Assembly (NCBI GenBank): GCA_951804985.1
Contig: OX638131.1
Coordinates: 41,916,044-41,980,043, forward strand
DNA from: Dryomyza anilis
Lineage: Eukaryota > Arthropoda > Insecta > Diptera > Dryomyzidae
DNA length: 64,000 bases
Reading direction: 5' to 3'
In this document: one piece after another, positions 45,404 to 56,758 of the stretch
Layout: each line of letters starts with the position of its first letter
Position numbering within the stretch: position 1 is the stretch's first letter
Translations under genes and position numbers: made by a program
Notes under the pieces: model-generated
What the model saw: the letters and a program-made list of their open reading frames with translations, nothing else
Database searches by the model: none
Told to the model about the DNA's origin: nothing

Positions 45404-45550
45404 ACAAGAAGTTTTTGTTGGCAACTGGATGGGTGTGACAGGCATTCTGTCTGTTGCATTGCGATTTGTACAGAGTAGCAAAGAAAACTGAGATATTTAT
45501 ATTTAAAAATAGCCTTTATTTATGTAATATATGTACTTTTTATGAGAAAC

Positions 45551-46518
45551 CAGTTCGGAAGGTTAGATCACATGAAAAATTTTAAAGTAGGGACATTTTA
45601 TAATAATAATAATAGTTTGGCGCTACAGTCCTGTATAGAACTTCGGCCGAGCTCTCTCAACATTTTGAGCTGTGCGTGTTAAATTTGTACTCAAAGTGGT
45701 GGGACCTACAGTTTATTGCCGAATCCGAACGGCGTGTGAGAGCTTTTCATAGGCAATGGTTTTACTCTTGTATGTTTGCCATTTACTGACGAGAGGTAGC
45801 GCGGTATAGAAAAATGTTTCTATGAAAAGATGTTGTTAGCCCCAGTCCACGCTTGAACCGGGGACTTTTCGGATCGCAGTCCAACGCACTAACCACTGAG
45901 CTACCGCGGCTACATTTTGTAGTAGACTTTATTATGATAGTTAGGATTATCAAAATTATAGTCGGTCTAAGCCGACTATAAATACCCTACACATATGTGT
46001 GATTACCATTCAAAGTGGTATATAGCAATAATAGCTATAATCTTTCAATCGCTGAAGAATTTTCATTCATTTGATACCCATATTGACAAATGGGTAGGTG
46101 TACCGAATTTCGTTTTTTTTTGGGAACCACAAGTTTTTTTCGTGGGAAATTATTATTTTAATGTATTTGAGCATATTTGACCAAAAAGGTTTACCTAAGC
46201 ACGTATGTAGTAAAATTGATCTGTAGATGTAAATTTTATATGAGAAATATAAGTGATCAGATCACAGGTCACAATGGACCGAACTCGCACATACAGCGTA
46301 GGTATATATGCAATCAAAATTATAAATTTCATTGATCTAACTTTTAAATTTTTTAAGAAGTAGGCCTTTCAACAGACAGACGGACATCGCTAAATCGAGT
46401 CAGGAGGTCATGCTGATCAATAATATATATACTTTTCCATACCGGAGATGCTTCCTTCTGGGTGTTACAAACGGCGTACCAAACTGAATAAACCCTTTCA
46501 CTCTTAGTGTAGGTTATA
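45551..46518 (-). mobile_element. DINE-1-like element, subfamily B, containing a SINE
   Basis: Read on the minus strand it runs from a start with AACCTACACTAAGAGTGAAA through GTCGGCTTAGACCGACTA to CTAACCTTCCGAACTGG. The SINE at 45603-45911 sits in its 3' part. A 61-aa plus frame at 45995-46180 is a by-product. Confidence 0.85.
45603..45911 (-). mobile_element. tRNA-derived SINE inside a DINE-like element
   Basis: A box in CTCAGTGGTTAGTGCG, B box GGTTCAAGCGTGG, ATT tail. Flanks ACATTTTATA (45593-45602) and ACATTTTGTA (45912-45921) are a ten-base duplication with one change. The insertion order is therefore DINE-like first, SINE second. Confidence 0.93.
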
Positions 46519-46837
46519 AAAATTACAATAGTTTTTTTACTTTCAGAATTTCAATCTCGTTGTCAGAATTTCGTCTTAACTATCGGAGGTTATTTTTTTT
46601 CGATTTTAAAGATGATATCGAGCGAGATTTTTCAATTTTCTGGATTAATTACATATATGCTTTTTTTTATAAATATAATTCAAAATTTTATGGTTATCGT
46701 TTTTTTTTTTGAAAAGATTAAAATGTATGAAAAAAATAACAATAATAAAAAAAACTAAAATCGAAACCGTTACTTGAAACCGGTATACCAAAAACGTGCC
46801 GTTTTAAAAACTTAAAAACGAAACCGTAACCGAAACG

Positions 46838-47757
46838 AGGAAGAAATCCGAAACTGAAACTTGTATTCGTTTAGATTTCAATTCTTGCTTTTAAATAAGT
46901 TTAATATGAAATTGTGACTGAAAATTGAACATAAATATATGAAATTTAAACTAATCCATCTAAGAAAATTTTCAAAATATTAATTTTTTTTTATATAAAT
47001 GCTTCATCCATATTTATATATTATTTTTTGTCATTAGGTGTACTTATTATAAATATTACGTTTATATAACTATCAGCAAAGTGAAAGTTAACGCATATAA
47101 ATGCGTACAATTTGTCATCCACGTAGAACTCATATCTCAAAACCACACCTCATATCATCTCTAACACACTCCAGCAGCACATCATAAAAATAGCGATTTA
47201 GTGACGTCTGAAAAATGCCTATTATTATTATGTTTACAACATCTATTAGTTGTATTGTTTTTGCTTTATTATTATTACCCAAATTTAAATAAAGTTTTCT
47301 TTAAAAATAAAAATTTAACGAAACTATTAAAAATATAAAAAATAGAATTTAAACCAACAGTATTTTAAAGTGCACAACTATTCCCATTTTAAAGTAGTAG
47401 CGCTTAAAACACTCAACTAAAATTAGTGCGAATTTCATGAATTTTTAATGATAATGCTTATTCTTGTACAGCGTACAGCTGAGTAGACTTCGCCAACAAT
47501 TGTTCCATTAATAATTCCCAAAATAAAAAAATAGTTTTCAGACATTAACAGCATAACATCATTTTATAAGCCATGATGAAAGTTTTAACATTATTATTAT
47601 TATCACGATTATTAGAATAACACTGAACGCAAAATTTGCACATATTTTTTTTTAAATTAGTGAATAATCTCAGTTTAAAAGGTTTGTATATACAGTTTTA
47701 TTCAAAGATTGAAATCTAAACGAATTATTGTTTCGATTTCAGTTTCCTCCATTGATT
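46838..47757. mobile_element. Element with inverted ends around CGTTTAGATTTCAAT
   Basis: GGAAGAAATCCGAAACTGAA then TTCGTTTAGATTTCAATTCTT on the left pairs with AAAGATTGAAATCTAAACGAA and TTTCGATTTCAGTTTCC on the right. Upstream 46760-46860 holds AAACCGTAACCGAAACG-type repeats. The interior contains the 47389-47475 block shared in inverse with 42.7 kb. Confidence 0.45.
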
Positions 47758-48120
47758 TTTATTATTACAAAATTTTATATTGTTTTCAGATTATTTGAAA
47801 AACATCAAAAAAAGAGTATTCCGATTACTAGTTTTTGATTTTTTTTAAAGTAGTCGTGAAAATAATCGAATAATGTACAAGAATCAAATTTTTTTTTGAT
47901 AATTTCTAACCGTAATCAAAATTTCTGATTACGATACTTTAGTAATACTAATCAAATGTGATCGTAATCTAACTTTTGCAGCTCTTCTTATAATACTTAT
48001 AATACCCAATACTTAATAATAATATAGTAATAGTTTGGCGCTACAGTCCTATAAGAATTTAGGCCCAGATCTCACATCATTAGAGCTGTGTGTGTTATAT
48101 ATTTGTACTCAAATTGGTCA

Positions 48121-49024
48121 AGTTTTCCGAACGCATCTCTGGCGAATTTTCCAACTACGATGCGCGTTCGCGTTCAACTGTCGATCAACGACTGTTAGGT
48201 GGTGTATCGCTCATTAAGCGCCTAATCGATCTGACAAGGAGCAGCAGCAAGCAGCACCGCACGTGAGCGTGTTATCAAGAGCGTAACAGAGCGAACACGA
48301 GCTCGCGTTGAGAGGTTTTGCCTCTGCTTTATCATCGACATATCTGAGACAACAGCTGGTTCTCATGTTTAACAAATCTTTGAATTCATTTGTATTATTT
48401 CGGTTTGTTTGTTTATTTCTTTCTTTCTCAGTTGATGTACGCATGTAGAGTACCTTTTATTTTGATATCATAGGTCGTAATTTTGCATTTTCTCAGAGCG
48501 CGATATGTTTTTATTTTTATTTTGCAATAGCTTAAAAGTGTAGGCACTAAAATCAGCTATGAGCGGTGAGCACCGGCTTTTTTAAAACACTTGAAATTTT
48601 GGGTGGAAGTTCAACAATTTTTCTCGACATGTAATACATAGGTTATATAATAATATTTAGGAAAAACGAATAATACATAATGATTATAAACTTAAAAATG
48701 TACAAAAATCATTTTTTATATGCAATTCAGATTGTATAGAAAATAAAATGTTTGATCCGAAAAATATTGAATATATACTATGCAAATCAAGTACTATACA
48801 GATCAAAGTACTATTTCCCATCAGACACATATTTTCTGTATAATTCGATGCTTATTTTGACTGCATAATGAACAGGGCGTCCAATCCCTGACTAGGGCGT
48901 CCAATCCCTGATTAGGGCATCCAATCCCAATATACAGATCAAGAAAAAATATTTTCCATTGAGATACATATTTTTTGTATATTGCGCGCATACTGAATAG
49001 GGCGTTTAAATACCGAGATCCCAG
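48121..49024. mobile_element. Unclassified 0.9-kb insertion inside the SINE
   Basis: Its left 330 bases are GC-richer (GCGCGTTCGCGTTCAACTG, GCAGCAGCAAGCAGCACCGC) and the right half is AT-rich with tandem repeats. There are no clear inverted ends and no target duplication I can define. A 76-aa frame on the minus strand (48214-48444) is not recognised. It could be an LTR fragment or a non-autonomous element. Confidence 0.5.
48875..48930 (+). repeat. 20-bp tandem repeat AGGGCGTCCAATCCCTGA
   Basis: Two near-perfect units and one changed unit (AGGGCATCCAATCCC). A larger duplication surrounds it: ACAGATCAA...ATATTTTCTGTATAAT...AGGGCGT occurs at about 48800-48882 and again at about 48936-49005. Confidence 0.85.
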
Positions 49025-49358
49025 AGATTTCCGAATCCGAACAGTGGGTGAGAGCTTTTCATAGACAATGTTTTACTCTCGAAAGTTTGCCATTTACTGC
49101 CGAGAGATAGTGTTGTAAATTATGATGATTTCTAGAGGGATTGTTCTATTCTCGGAAAATATCAAACACTAAATTTTAACTAAAACACTTCTTTAAATTT
49201 TAATTTAGTAGAACACTTTTTTATTGTATGTCGCATAGAAATTTGTTTTTTTTTATGAAAAAGATGTTGGTAGTCGCTGGATATCGAACCGCGGACCTTT
49301 CGGCTCGTAGTCCAACGTACTAACCAGACGAGCTACCGACGCTGCACCCAATACTTAG

Positions 49359-49625
49359 TCTGGGGTAAAGTGGGACACTTTTTGATTTTCCTCAAAAAAA
49401 GTACATTTGAACCATTTTTTTTAATTCTTTTGAAAGTACTGTTCCATAGATTGGTTCGTGATCGAACTTTTTTATATTAACAGAATACCATTTATATGGT
49501 AACTGATTTTTGAGCGATTTTTCAAAATCGCTCAATTTGGAACATGTTGGGGTAATGTGGGAAACTTCAAAATTTGTATCACAATGCTATTTATGTTTTT
49601 ATTTTTTGTATTTTTCTGAGATTGA
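49359..49625 (+). mobile_element. Family D fragment, copy 3
   Basis: TCTGGGGTAAAGTGGGACAC start, AAAGTACATTTGAACC, AGATTGGTTCGTGATCG and GTTGGGGTAATGTGGGAAAC. It sits directly outside the right target duplication of the split SINE. Confidence 0.7.
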
Positions 49626-49639
49626 AATGGTTCGGATGG

Positions 49640-49965
49640 TCCGAATGAAAATGGTTCGGAGTTTGGATTTGAGCCAAATCGGTTAACGGACACGCCCACC
49701 TCCCATAAAAGTCAATTTTATATAACTCTTTAGGAACTAATAACTGGAAAAGTATTCAAGATATAGGTATAAAATTTAAAAGGTATTGTTATAATAAACC
49801 TAAAAATATGTGGTCCAAAAATGGGCGTAATCTGCCAACTTTTTTTTTCATTATTTCCCGGGTTTTCATAGTGAAAATTTGATCCGTAAATTATTAAAAT
49901 TAAAATCAAATCTATGAAATATTATATATAATATTTAAATATAGACGTTGTCCGCCAAATTATAT
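49640..49965 (+). mobile_element. DINE-1-like fragment, subfamily A, 5'-truncated
   Basis: From GAGCCAAATCGGTTAACGG through GGACACGCCCACCTCCCAT, GTGGTCCAAAAATGGGCG and TTTTCATAGTGAAAATTTGA. It breaks off where the next copy starts, so two copies are head to tail. Confidence 0.75.
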
Positions 49966-49976
49966 GTTTCTATTTT

Positions 49977-50611
49977 TTATACACTACACCTATGAGGTAC
50001 GGGGTATATTAACTTTATGCATATATTGTAACTCCCCTTAGGAGGCGTGTCCGGTATGGAAAAGTATATATTCTTGATCAGCATCACTACCCGAGTCCGT
50101 TTAGCCATGTCCGTCTGTCTGACCGTCTGTCTGTCTTGCTGTCTTGCTCTCTTGCTGTCTGACCGGATACAAGATAACTTAAAAAATAATGGTCAGAATG
50201 TAATGAAATTTGGTTTCAATACGTTTTAGCAAAAAATGGTTCGGAGTTTGAATTTGAGCAAAATGGGTCAACAGACACGACCACCTCTCATACAACTCAT
50301 TTATATATTACTATTTAGGAACAAATAACTCGAAAAGTATTACATATATATTTATAAAATTTAAAAATTATTGTTAGAATTCGCTTAAAAATATATTTTT
50401 CAAAAATGCGCGTGATCCGCCCACATTTGATTTTTTTTTTCATTTTAAACCGATTTTTCGTAGTGGAAATTTAAGTCGTAAATTATTAAAAATTATACCA
50501 CTAATATATTCACCAAGAGTGTATGGTATTCCATAGTCGGGCTCGACCGACTATAAAAGTCCGCCCCATGTTGCCGAACTTACCCATGTGATCTAACTTT
50601 CCCAACTCGTT
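49977..50611 (+). mobile_element. DINE-1-like element, subfamily A, internally deleted
   Basis: TATACACTACACCTATGAGG start, GTCTGTCTTGCTGTC core, hairpin variant TAGTCGG-GCTCGA-CCGACTA near 50535, terminus ATCTAACTTTCCCAACTCG. Confidence 0.88.
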
Positions 50612-52281
50612 TTTACTAAAATTTCGATCAAAATACTTATGCCTGGAAATATTATTACTTCATATTTTATGTATGTGAATTCTTATAGCATATTCTTTTT
50701 TTTCTACTTTTTTCAATTTTCTTCAAAATATATCGAAATATTAATATATGTTAGAATATTGTAACAATATTTATATTTTTAAATCAAAAAGTACCTGAAA
50801 AGGGACTAAAATATCTATAACAATAATCCTAAAAACGTAAGGTAATTGAAAAAACAGTAAAAACAGTCATAATCAGCATCCGCGAATTACATACAATTGA
50901 TGTATGGGATGTCCATGGTAAAATTGTGTGTCATTCTGTTGAGTAGTGTCATCAGTTAACTATTTTTTCGTATATTAATATTCTGCATATAGATACTCCT
51001 AAATTCAATGCATTGAAAATTAAAAACAAAATTAGAAAATTGTATGAAACGTAAAATACATTTCCGTTGACAATTCCCCATAGATATGGCAGTGGACAAA
51101 ATTCAAAATAAAAAATGTTGCCAACACTTGCAAAAGTAGATCAATTTATTTTATTTGTATTTCTGTTTCAACTGTAGCTTTTGTATTTTATTTATTTTTC
51201 TAACTTGCTTTTATTCATTCACAAGAGACATAGATAAACATTTTTCCATGCAATCCATAGAGAGCAAAAAGTTTTATTTAAAAAATTGTATGTTGGTGAC
51301 TAAAACTATTTATTTTGTATTTAATGCTACCATTCGAATGCATGAGTTAGAATATTAGATTGAACTATTTCTAAACATGTTAAAGGATATATCAATGATA
51401 TTGTTCATATGGTCAAATATTTTGTTTCTGCAATCTATAATCATTAAAAAATGGTATCTTGAAGGGATATAGTTATTTTTTTTTGCTCGTTATAGATATC
51501 AGAAAAGTTATTAGTTTTCAATAAACAAATAATATTTATTCTAAAAATTTATATTTTATGTAGAAAAATTCAAACACAAAATATGTTGATAAGAATTATA
51601 ATTCTTTCAGCACTTTAAAAATGTTAGTTTGTAGAAAATCTTAAATACGTTCTTTATAGTTTTAGTAAATTTATATAAATTTAACTGCAAATTTATTTCT
51701 ATTCAATGACTTTTAAAATGTTTATTTTGTATCCATTTTTGCGTGTTTCATAAAACGCATAACCTTCAAAGGAATCCCAATGGAGTTCACAAACAGCTCA
51801 AAATTTATGACCTTCATTAAAAGATTTTTTCGTTTTGTTTATGATTTAACTTGTAAAGCTATTTTTAATTTTCTCGTATATTCCAGCATGGATTCAGTGT
51901 GTAGGCTTTACATGATTTGGCATAAAGAAAGTAAAATGTGAAATTTTATTATAATTTTCAAATAAAATTTCTGAAGGTTATAAATGTAAAATTTAGTATA
52001 TTGGCATTGAACGAGTGTCATTTATTAAATATGGGTTTTTTTTACACAATAATAAAACTTATACAAAAATGTGTTTTTATTAATTTTAAATAATAAAAAT
52101 ATAACAATATTTTGAAATTATAAATATTAAAACAGTACAACCACCAAAATAAAACTAATAACTAAAGAAATATTTTTATTTGTTTTAAAAACGAATTCGG
52201 TTCAAATACGACCATAATCACTGTTAATTATAATAAGACAATAAGGAAAAACCCGAATTTGGTAAAACACCTGTCTACATT
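50612..52281. other. Long AT-rich stretch, nothing recognised
   Basis: No dispersed repeat, RNA gene or credible frame. A 67-aa frame at 51155-51358 is Phe/Cys-rich by composition only. Confidence 0.55.
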
Positions 52282-52458
52282 TTATCTTTTCCCTAGACTA
52301 TTTTCATCGCACACTTTACAAATGCCCAAAGTATTTTTGCCTGGACATTTTTCAAAGGTGTTTGAATTTGTCTGCGTAGCTTTTGCGTGGTGACAAGTCT
52401 CGCACACTCAACGAACACCAATCGCAGTGGATGTTGGACACTTAGAATATACTCCATA
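52282..52458 (-). pseudogene. Cys-rich (CxxC) coding remnant
   Basis: On the minus strand a 58-residue stretch reads like real protein: a Cys-Pro pair, VCETCHHAK, FEKCPGK and ICKVCDE, ending at TAA 52282-52284. It holds two CxxC pairs and a His-His, as in small zinc-binding modules such as those at the C-termini of some transposases. One in-frame TGA splits it after about 16 residues. The frame is not continued upstream, where a SINE fragment begins. I do not recognise the family. Confidence 0.3.
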
Positions 52459-52469
52459 TAGTTAATATA

Positions 52470-52594
52470 AATAATAATAGTTTGGCGCTACAGTCCTGTA
52501 TAGAACTTCGGCCGAGCTCTCTCATCATTTTGAGCTGTGCGTGATATATTTGTACTCAAAGTGGTGGAACCTACAGTTTATTGCCGAATCCGAA
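52470..52594 (-). mobile_element. SINE fragment (tail and body only)
   Basis: AATAATAATAGTTTGGCGC through GCCGAATCCGAA matches the first 125 bases of the other minus-strand copies. The tRNA-like head is absent. Confidence 0.88.
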
Positions 52595-52704
52595 AGAATT
52601 TGTTGAACGCATACTGAATTTCTTTTTAAATTGTTGTATTTAAGATTATAACACATAATTTTACAATAATACAAGATGAATTTGGCTCGAGGATACTATG
52701 GAGT

Positions 52705-52800
52705 TCGGAGCGGCGGGATTGGACAAAGGCGCGTGGCACCTCCTATACAATCTAAAGCTACGAACATGAAACAAAAAACTGAAATACAAAAAATATTACA
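52705..52800 (-). mobile_element. Element E tail fragment
   Basis: Reverse complement carries CATGTTCGTAGCT, GTATAGGAGGTGCCACGCG and TTTGTCCAATCCCGCC, matching the tails at 19870 and 63630. An A-rich run with AAAGCAAAAAATC words follows to 52860, mirroring the TTTTGTTTTTG spacer of the other copies. Confidence 0.7.
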
Positions 52801-52867
52801 AAAGCAAAAAATCAAAAACATAAATTCAAATTCAAAAGCAGAAGCACAAAACAAAAGCAAAACCAAA

Positions 52868-53236
52868 GAGTTGGGAAAGTTCGGACGGACTTTTATAGTC
52901 GTTTGTACCCGACTATGGAGTACCCTACACTCTTCGTGGATATATAAGAGGTATAAGCGACTTGTATGGGAAGTGGGCGTGTCCGTTGACCGATTTGGTT
53001 CATTTCCATACACTGAAACATTTTTTGGATAAAACATACTATAACTTTTTTTCATCGCATTGTGACCAGTATTTCTCAAATTACCGTGTATACGGACAAA
53101 CAGACGGACATGGCTAAGCAGACTCGGGTAGTGATGCTGATCAAGAATATATATACTTTTCCACACCGGGCATGCCTCCTAAGTAGCGTTCTGCACAAAC
53201 TTAAAATACTCTGTACCTCATAGGTGTAGGTAATAA
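52868..53236 (-). mobile_element. DINE-1-like element, subfamily A, deleted
   Basis: GAGTTGGGAAAGTTCGG at one end, TGTACCTCATAGGTGTAGG at the other and TGATGCTGATCAAGAATATA between. The hairpin has decayed (TAGTCGTTTGTACCCGACTA). Frames of 118 and 156 aa over this and the previous entry are by-products. Confidence 0.8.
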
Positions 53237-53430
53237 AAATACAAAAACAACAGCAAACTAATAAAAAAACAGGATTAAAAACCAAAAACAAAATCACAAA
53301 AACAAGCCTAAAAATAAACACAAAATTAAAAAAAAAACAAAATCAAAAATACAAAATCAAAACCAAAATAAAAATTAAAAGCAAATTCAAAATCAAAAAA
53401 GAAAAAATCTAAATAATTAAATATACACAA
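53237..53430. repeat. A-rich simple sequence, AACAAAAATCAAAA type
   Basis: Irregular A-rich text with C interruptions, reminiscent of the spacer in element E read on the minus strand. Confidence 0.6.
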
Positions 53431-53769
53431 AAAAGAAATGTTTACGAATTATTTGCCATAAACAATCTAATGTTTGTATTGAGAACTTATTGTTTCTACT
53501 AAATACTTATAATTTTATATAATTTACCATAAATAATGACTGTTTTCTGCAAACACTTCAAATTATTAGTATTTGTGGGCAAAAAGAAATTTATATGTCG
53601 TAAGCACTTTAATAGTCTACATAAAACACTTAGTATGTGTTATATTAACTATTCGATTGTTTTAAAGTTTTATAATTATAATTAAAAAACATAAAAAACG
53701 GGAAAAACAAAAATATACAGGTATGCTTAAAAAATAGGTTAAAAAACAACAACAAAAAATTACAACCCC

Positions 53770-53960
53770 CGTTGCGCAGCCGTGTCCGAAATACTAAACT
53801 TATTTATATAATTCTAAGGGGTTCAAAAACAAAAAAAAAAAAACATGTTTTGATAAATTAATCCGCAATATATGCGCTGGGACTTGCATTCTAAAGTTCT
53901 CGGGATCAAATCCCGACTTCGACATTGGCGCTCGTGATGATATTGATCACAAACACGTAG
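53770..53960 (+). mobile_element. Possible second tRNA-derived SINE family
   Basis: GCGCTGGGACTTGCATTCTA with TCGGGATCAAATCCCGA (about 53908-53924) resembles the anticodon arm and B box/T arm of a tRNA. TTGCGCAGCCG at about 53772 could be an A box but is too distant unless there is an insertion. There is no clear tail or target duplication. Confidence 0.33.
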
Positions 53961-55140
53961 GGAATAGATTCATAGATTCATATTTGATATAATCTGTCTG
54001 AGAGCTGTAGACTAGGGTGGATCAAATTTACTTTAGTTCAACAACAGGTTTACGTACCTCAAATTATGTTAGGGAGTACTGTTTGCAACATCTTTGCTAA
54101 CTTTTTATTTTTTTTTTTAATTTTGTTTCCTAGGTTTTACTAGTGTTAAAATAATACTAGTGGGTGATGAATCATAAAATGTTTTATATTGATATTTGCT
54201 TTTCTATATGATTGACACTTTTTCCGAGAAAATTGAATTTATTTTTTTCGAAGGGTCCACCTCAAAAACAGTTAACGTTAGCGCCAAAAATATTTTGAGA
54301 ATCGTCAAAAATATAAACAATTTTTTTTTTTTGTATAAAGCTAGAGCTGTCTAATACTAATATGGAACAAATAAAATGTAAATGTAAATATGTGAATTTG
54401 ACTTTAAGCTCAAGACTGATTAGTATGAAAAACAGTCTTATAGATCTAGTTTGACACCTACAAATTAGATGACTCTATAAAATTAGAAAGCAGACTTGTA
54501 GACTTTGAATCCGTAACCATCCGATTCAATACTGAACATAAGTTTAAAGTTCAAATTAAATACGCAAAATAATGCAAAGTTTTAGGTTTAAGTACGTAGT
54601 ATTTCATTCAGAAATAGCTTCAATTTAGAATTAAGTCATGTGTACATGGTTTCTCTCTATTTACCCATATATTATTATATGAATTTTTGGAAAAGCTTTT
54701 ATCGTGTTTTGGAAATGCAAACAATTTTGCAGCAATAGTGGCAGCGGCTGGGCTTTTGTATGTTTATTTATTTTATATCCTTGTTTGTTTGTTTTCTCTT
54801 GCGGTATTACTACAGCTGCCGGGTGATATTTAAGGACCAAAGTTAGTTTTGCTGTTATTGTTTGCATCGCATACATAATTGACTGAGTATATTGAGCTAT
54901 TGAGCATATTGACTTGAGGTCACACGGAGCTAGTTTATTTATTATTCTTGTGAAATCATTTTAAATTTTGAGGATTATTAAATATCGAAAATCGATAAAT
55001 AGTTTAAATTCTAATAAAATGTTTAAAGAATGTGAAAAATCTCGAATAATATTGAAAAAATAAAGATTTTATAGTTTAATAGTTTTGTACAACTTACTAG
55101 TGAATGGATCTGAAATAATAAAAAAAAACATACATTTACA
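53961..55140. other. AT-rich DNA with one GC-richer patch
   Basis: 54700-54880 is less AT-rich, with a 71-aa minus frame (54661-54876) of no recognisable family. Otherwise nothing. Confidence 0.45.
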
Positions 55141-55660
55141 TGTTGAAATCCCTACTACTTAAAAAATTGAATGAAACTAATAATTTAGATTACCTATATA
55201 TATATACGCTGTACGAGCGAAAAAATTGGCGAGATCGGCCCATTGTGACCAGATCACAGGTCACAATGGACCGATCTCGCCAATTTATATTCAAATAACT
55301 CATATAAAATTTACATCTGCAGTTCAATTTTACTGTATACGCCTTAGGTAATATATAGGGTATATATTAGGATATATATTGAATTCATGCTCAAACACAT
55401 GGAAATAATGTTTTCCCGCGAAACGACTTGATTCGGTTAACCTACCTATTTGTAAATATGGGTAAAAAATGAGTGGAAATTCTTCAGCGATTGAAATATT
55501 GTATTTATTTTCAGGATTCGTATACCCTGGTGACCTATATACCACTTTGAATGGAAGGGTATTTATAGTCAGCTTAGACAGACTATAATTTTGATAATCC
55601 TAACTATCATTATAACACCTTTTTTAAAATTTCCCATGTGATCTAACCTTCCCAACTCGT
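55141..55660 (+). mobile_element. DINE-1-like element, subfamily B, 5'-truncated
   Basis: Starts inside the element at TGTTGAAATCCCTACTACTT, also seen at 57112, and ends TGATCTAACCTTCCCAACTCG. The hairpin is a decayed TAGTCAGCTTAGACAGACTA. It contains the 28-bp palindrome listed next. Confidence 0.83.
55223..55286. repeat. Near-perfect palindrome, 28-bp arms, 8-base loop
   Basis: AAATTGGCGAGATCGGCCCA and TTGTGACC (55223-55250), loop AGATCACA, then the inverse arm (55259-55286); one mismatch in 28. Related copies at 2496 and 57195 have only one arm. Confidence 0.97.
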
Positions 55661-56116
55661 TATCGTTTCCTTTATCTTTTTATTTTTCATTTTCCTTCCT
55701 TTTTCCTTTTTTTTCTCTCTTCTTTTTCCTTTTCCTTTTTCTTTTCCTCTGCCTTTTCGTTTTCATTTTCTGTTTCTATTTTCTTTTTCTTTGTCTTTTT
55801 ATTTATCTTTTCCTTTTCTTTATCTTTAACCAAAAGAAAAAAGTCTTTTCGGTTTACTTTTTCTTTTCATTTTCTTTTTCCTTATCTTTTTGTTTATTTT
55901 TATCTTTTTTATTTAAATTTTCTTTTTCCTTATCTTTTTGTTTATTTTTATCTTTTTTATTTGAATTTTCTTTTTCCTTTTTTCTGTTTCTTTCTTTTTA
56001 TTAATAATTTTGTTTTTTGTTGTTCTTTATTTTTTTGTTTTTGGTTGTTATGTTTTATTTTGTAACTTAAGTCGCTATTTATAGGTAATTTTTTTTTTTA
56101 CAAATTAACCAACACT
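55661..56116 (+). repeat. Pyrimidine-rich tract, irregular
   Basis: TTTTCCTTTTTC, TTATCTTTTTGTTTATTTT and similar; TTTTCTTTTTCCTTATCTTT with its follow-on occurs twice (about 55869 and 55918). Confidence 0.85.
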
Positions 56117-56758
56117 TTTCTTTTCTTTTCTTTTCTTTTCTTTTCTTTTCTTTTCTTTTCTTTTCTTTTCTTTTCTTTTCTTTTCTTTTCTTTTCTTTTC
56201 TTTTCTTTTCTTTTCGTTTCTTTTCTATTCTTTTCTTTCTTTTCTTTCTTTTCTTTCTTTTCTTTCTTTTCTTTCTTTTCTTTCTTTTCTTTCTTTTCTT
56301 TCTTTTCTTTCTTTTCTTTCTTTTCTTTCTTTTCTTTCTTTTCTTTCTTTTCTTTCTTTTCTTTCTTTTCTTTCTTTTCTTTCTTTTCTTTCTTTTCTTT
56401 CTTTTCTTTCCTTTCTTTCTTTTCTTTCTTTTCTTTATTTTCTTTCTTTTCTTTCTTTTCTTTCTTTTCTTTCTTTTCTTTCTTTTCTTTCTTTTCTTTC
56501 TTTTCTTTCTTTTCTTTCTTTTCTTTCTTTTCTTTCTTTTCTTTCTTTTCTTTCTTTTCTTTCTTTTCTTTCTTTTCTTTCTTTTCTCTCTTTTCTTTCT
56601 TTTCTTTATTTTCTTTCTTTTCTTTCTTTTCTTTCTTTTCTTTCTTTTCTTTCTTTTCTTTCTTTTCTTTCTTTTCTTTCTTTTCTCTCTTTTCTTTCTT
56701 TTCTTTCTTTTCTTTCTTTTCTTTCTTTTCTTTCTTTTCTTTCTTTTCTTTCTTTTCA
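56117..56758 (+). repeat. Polypyrimidine satellite: (TTTTC)n then (TTTTCTTTC)n
   Basis: 56117-56216 has a 5-base period; 56228-56758 has a 9-base period with rare changes (for example C in place of T at about 56591). The 226-aa Lys/Arg frame on the minus strand is a by-product: nine bases read as Lys-Lys-Arg. Confidence 0.97.

Larger units (their letters stand above)
48016..49345 (-). mobile_element. tRNA-derived SINE broken by two insertions
   Basis: SINE tail and body 48016-48120, body 49025-49112 and head about 49259-49345 (minus-strand A box region in CTCGTCTGGTTAGTACG; B box GGTTCGATATCC). The outside flanks are identical: ACCCAATACTTA at 48004-48015 and 49346-49357. The SINE is therefore one insertion that was later interrupted by a 0.9-kb segment and by about 140 bases at 49113-49258. 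Confidence 0.85.

Noticed and set aside
52676..53166. 118-aa and 156-aa frames
   Set aside because: They run across the junction of an element E tail fragment and a DINE-like copy, both non-coding.
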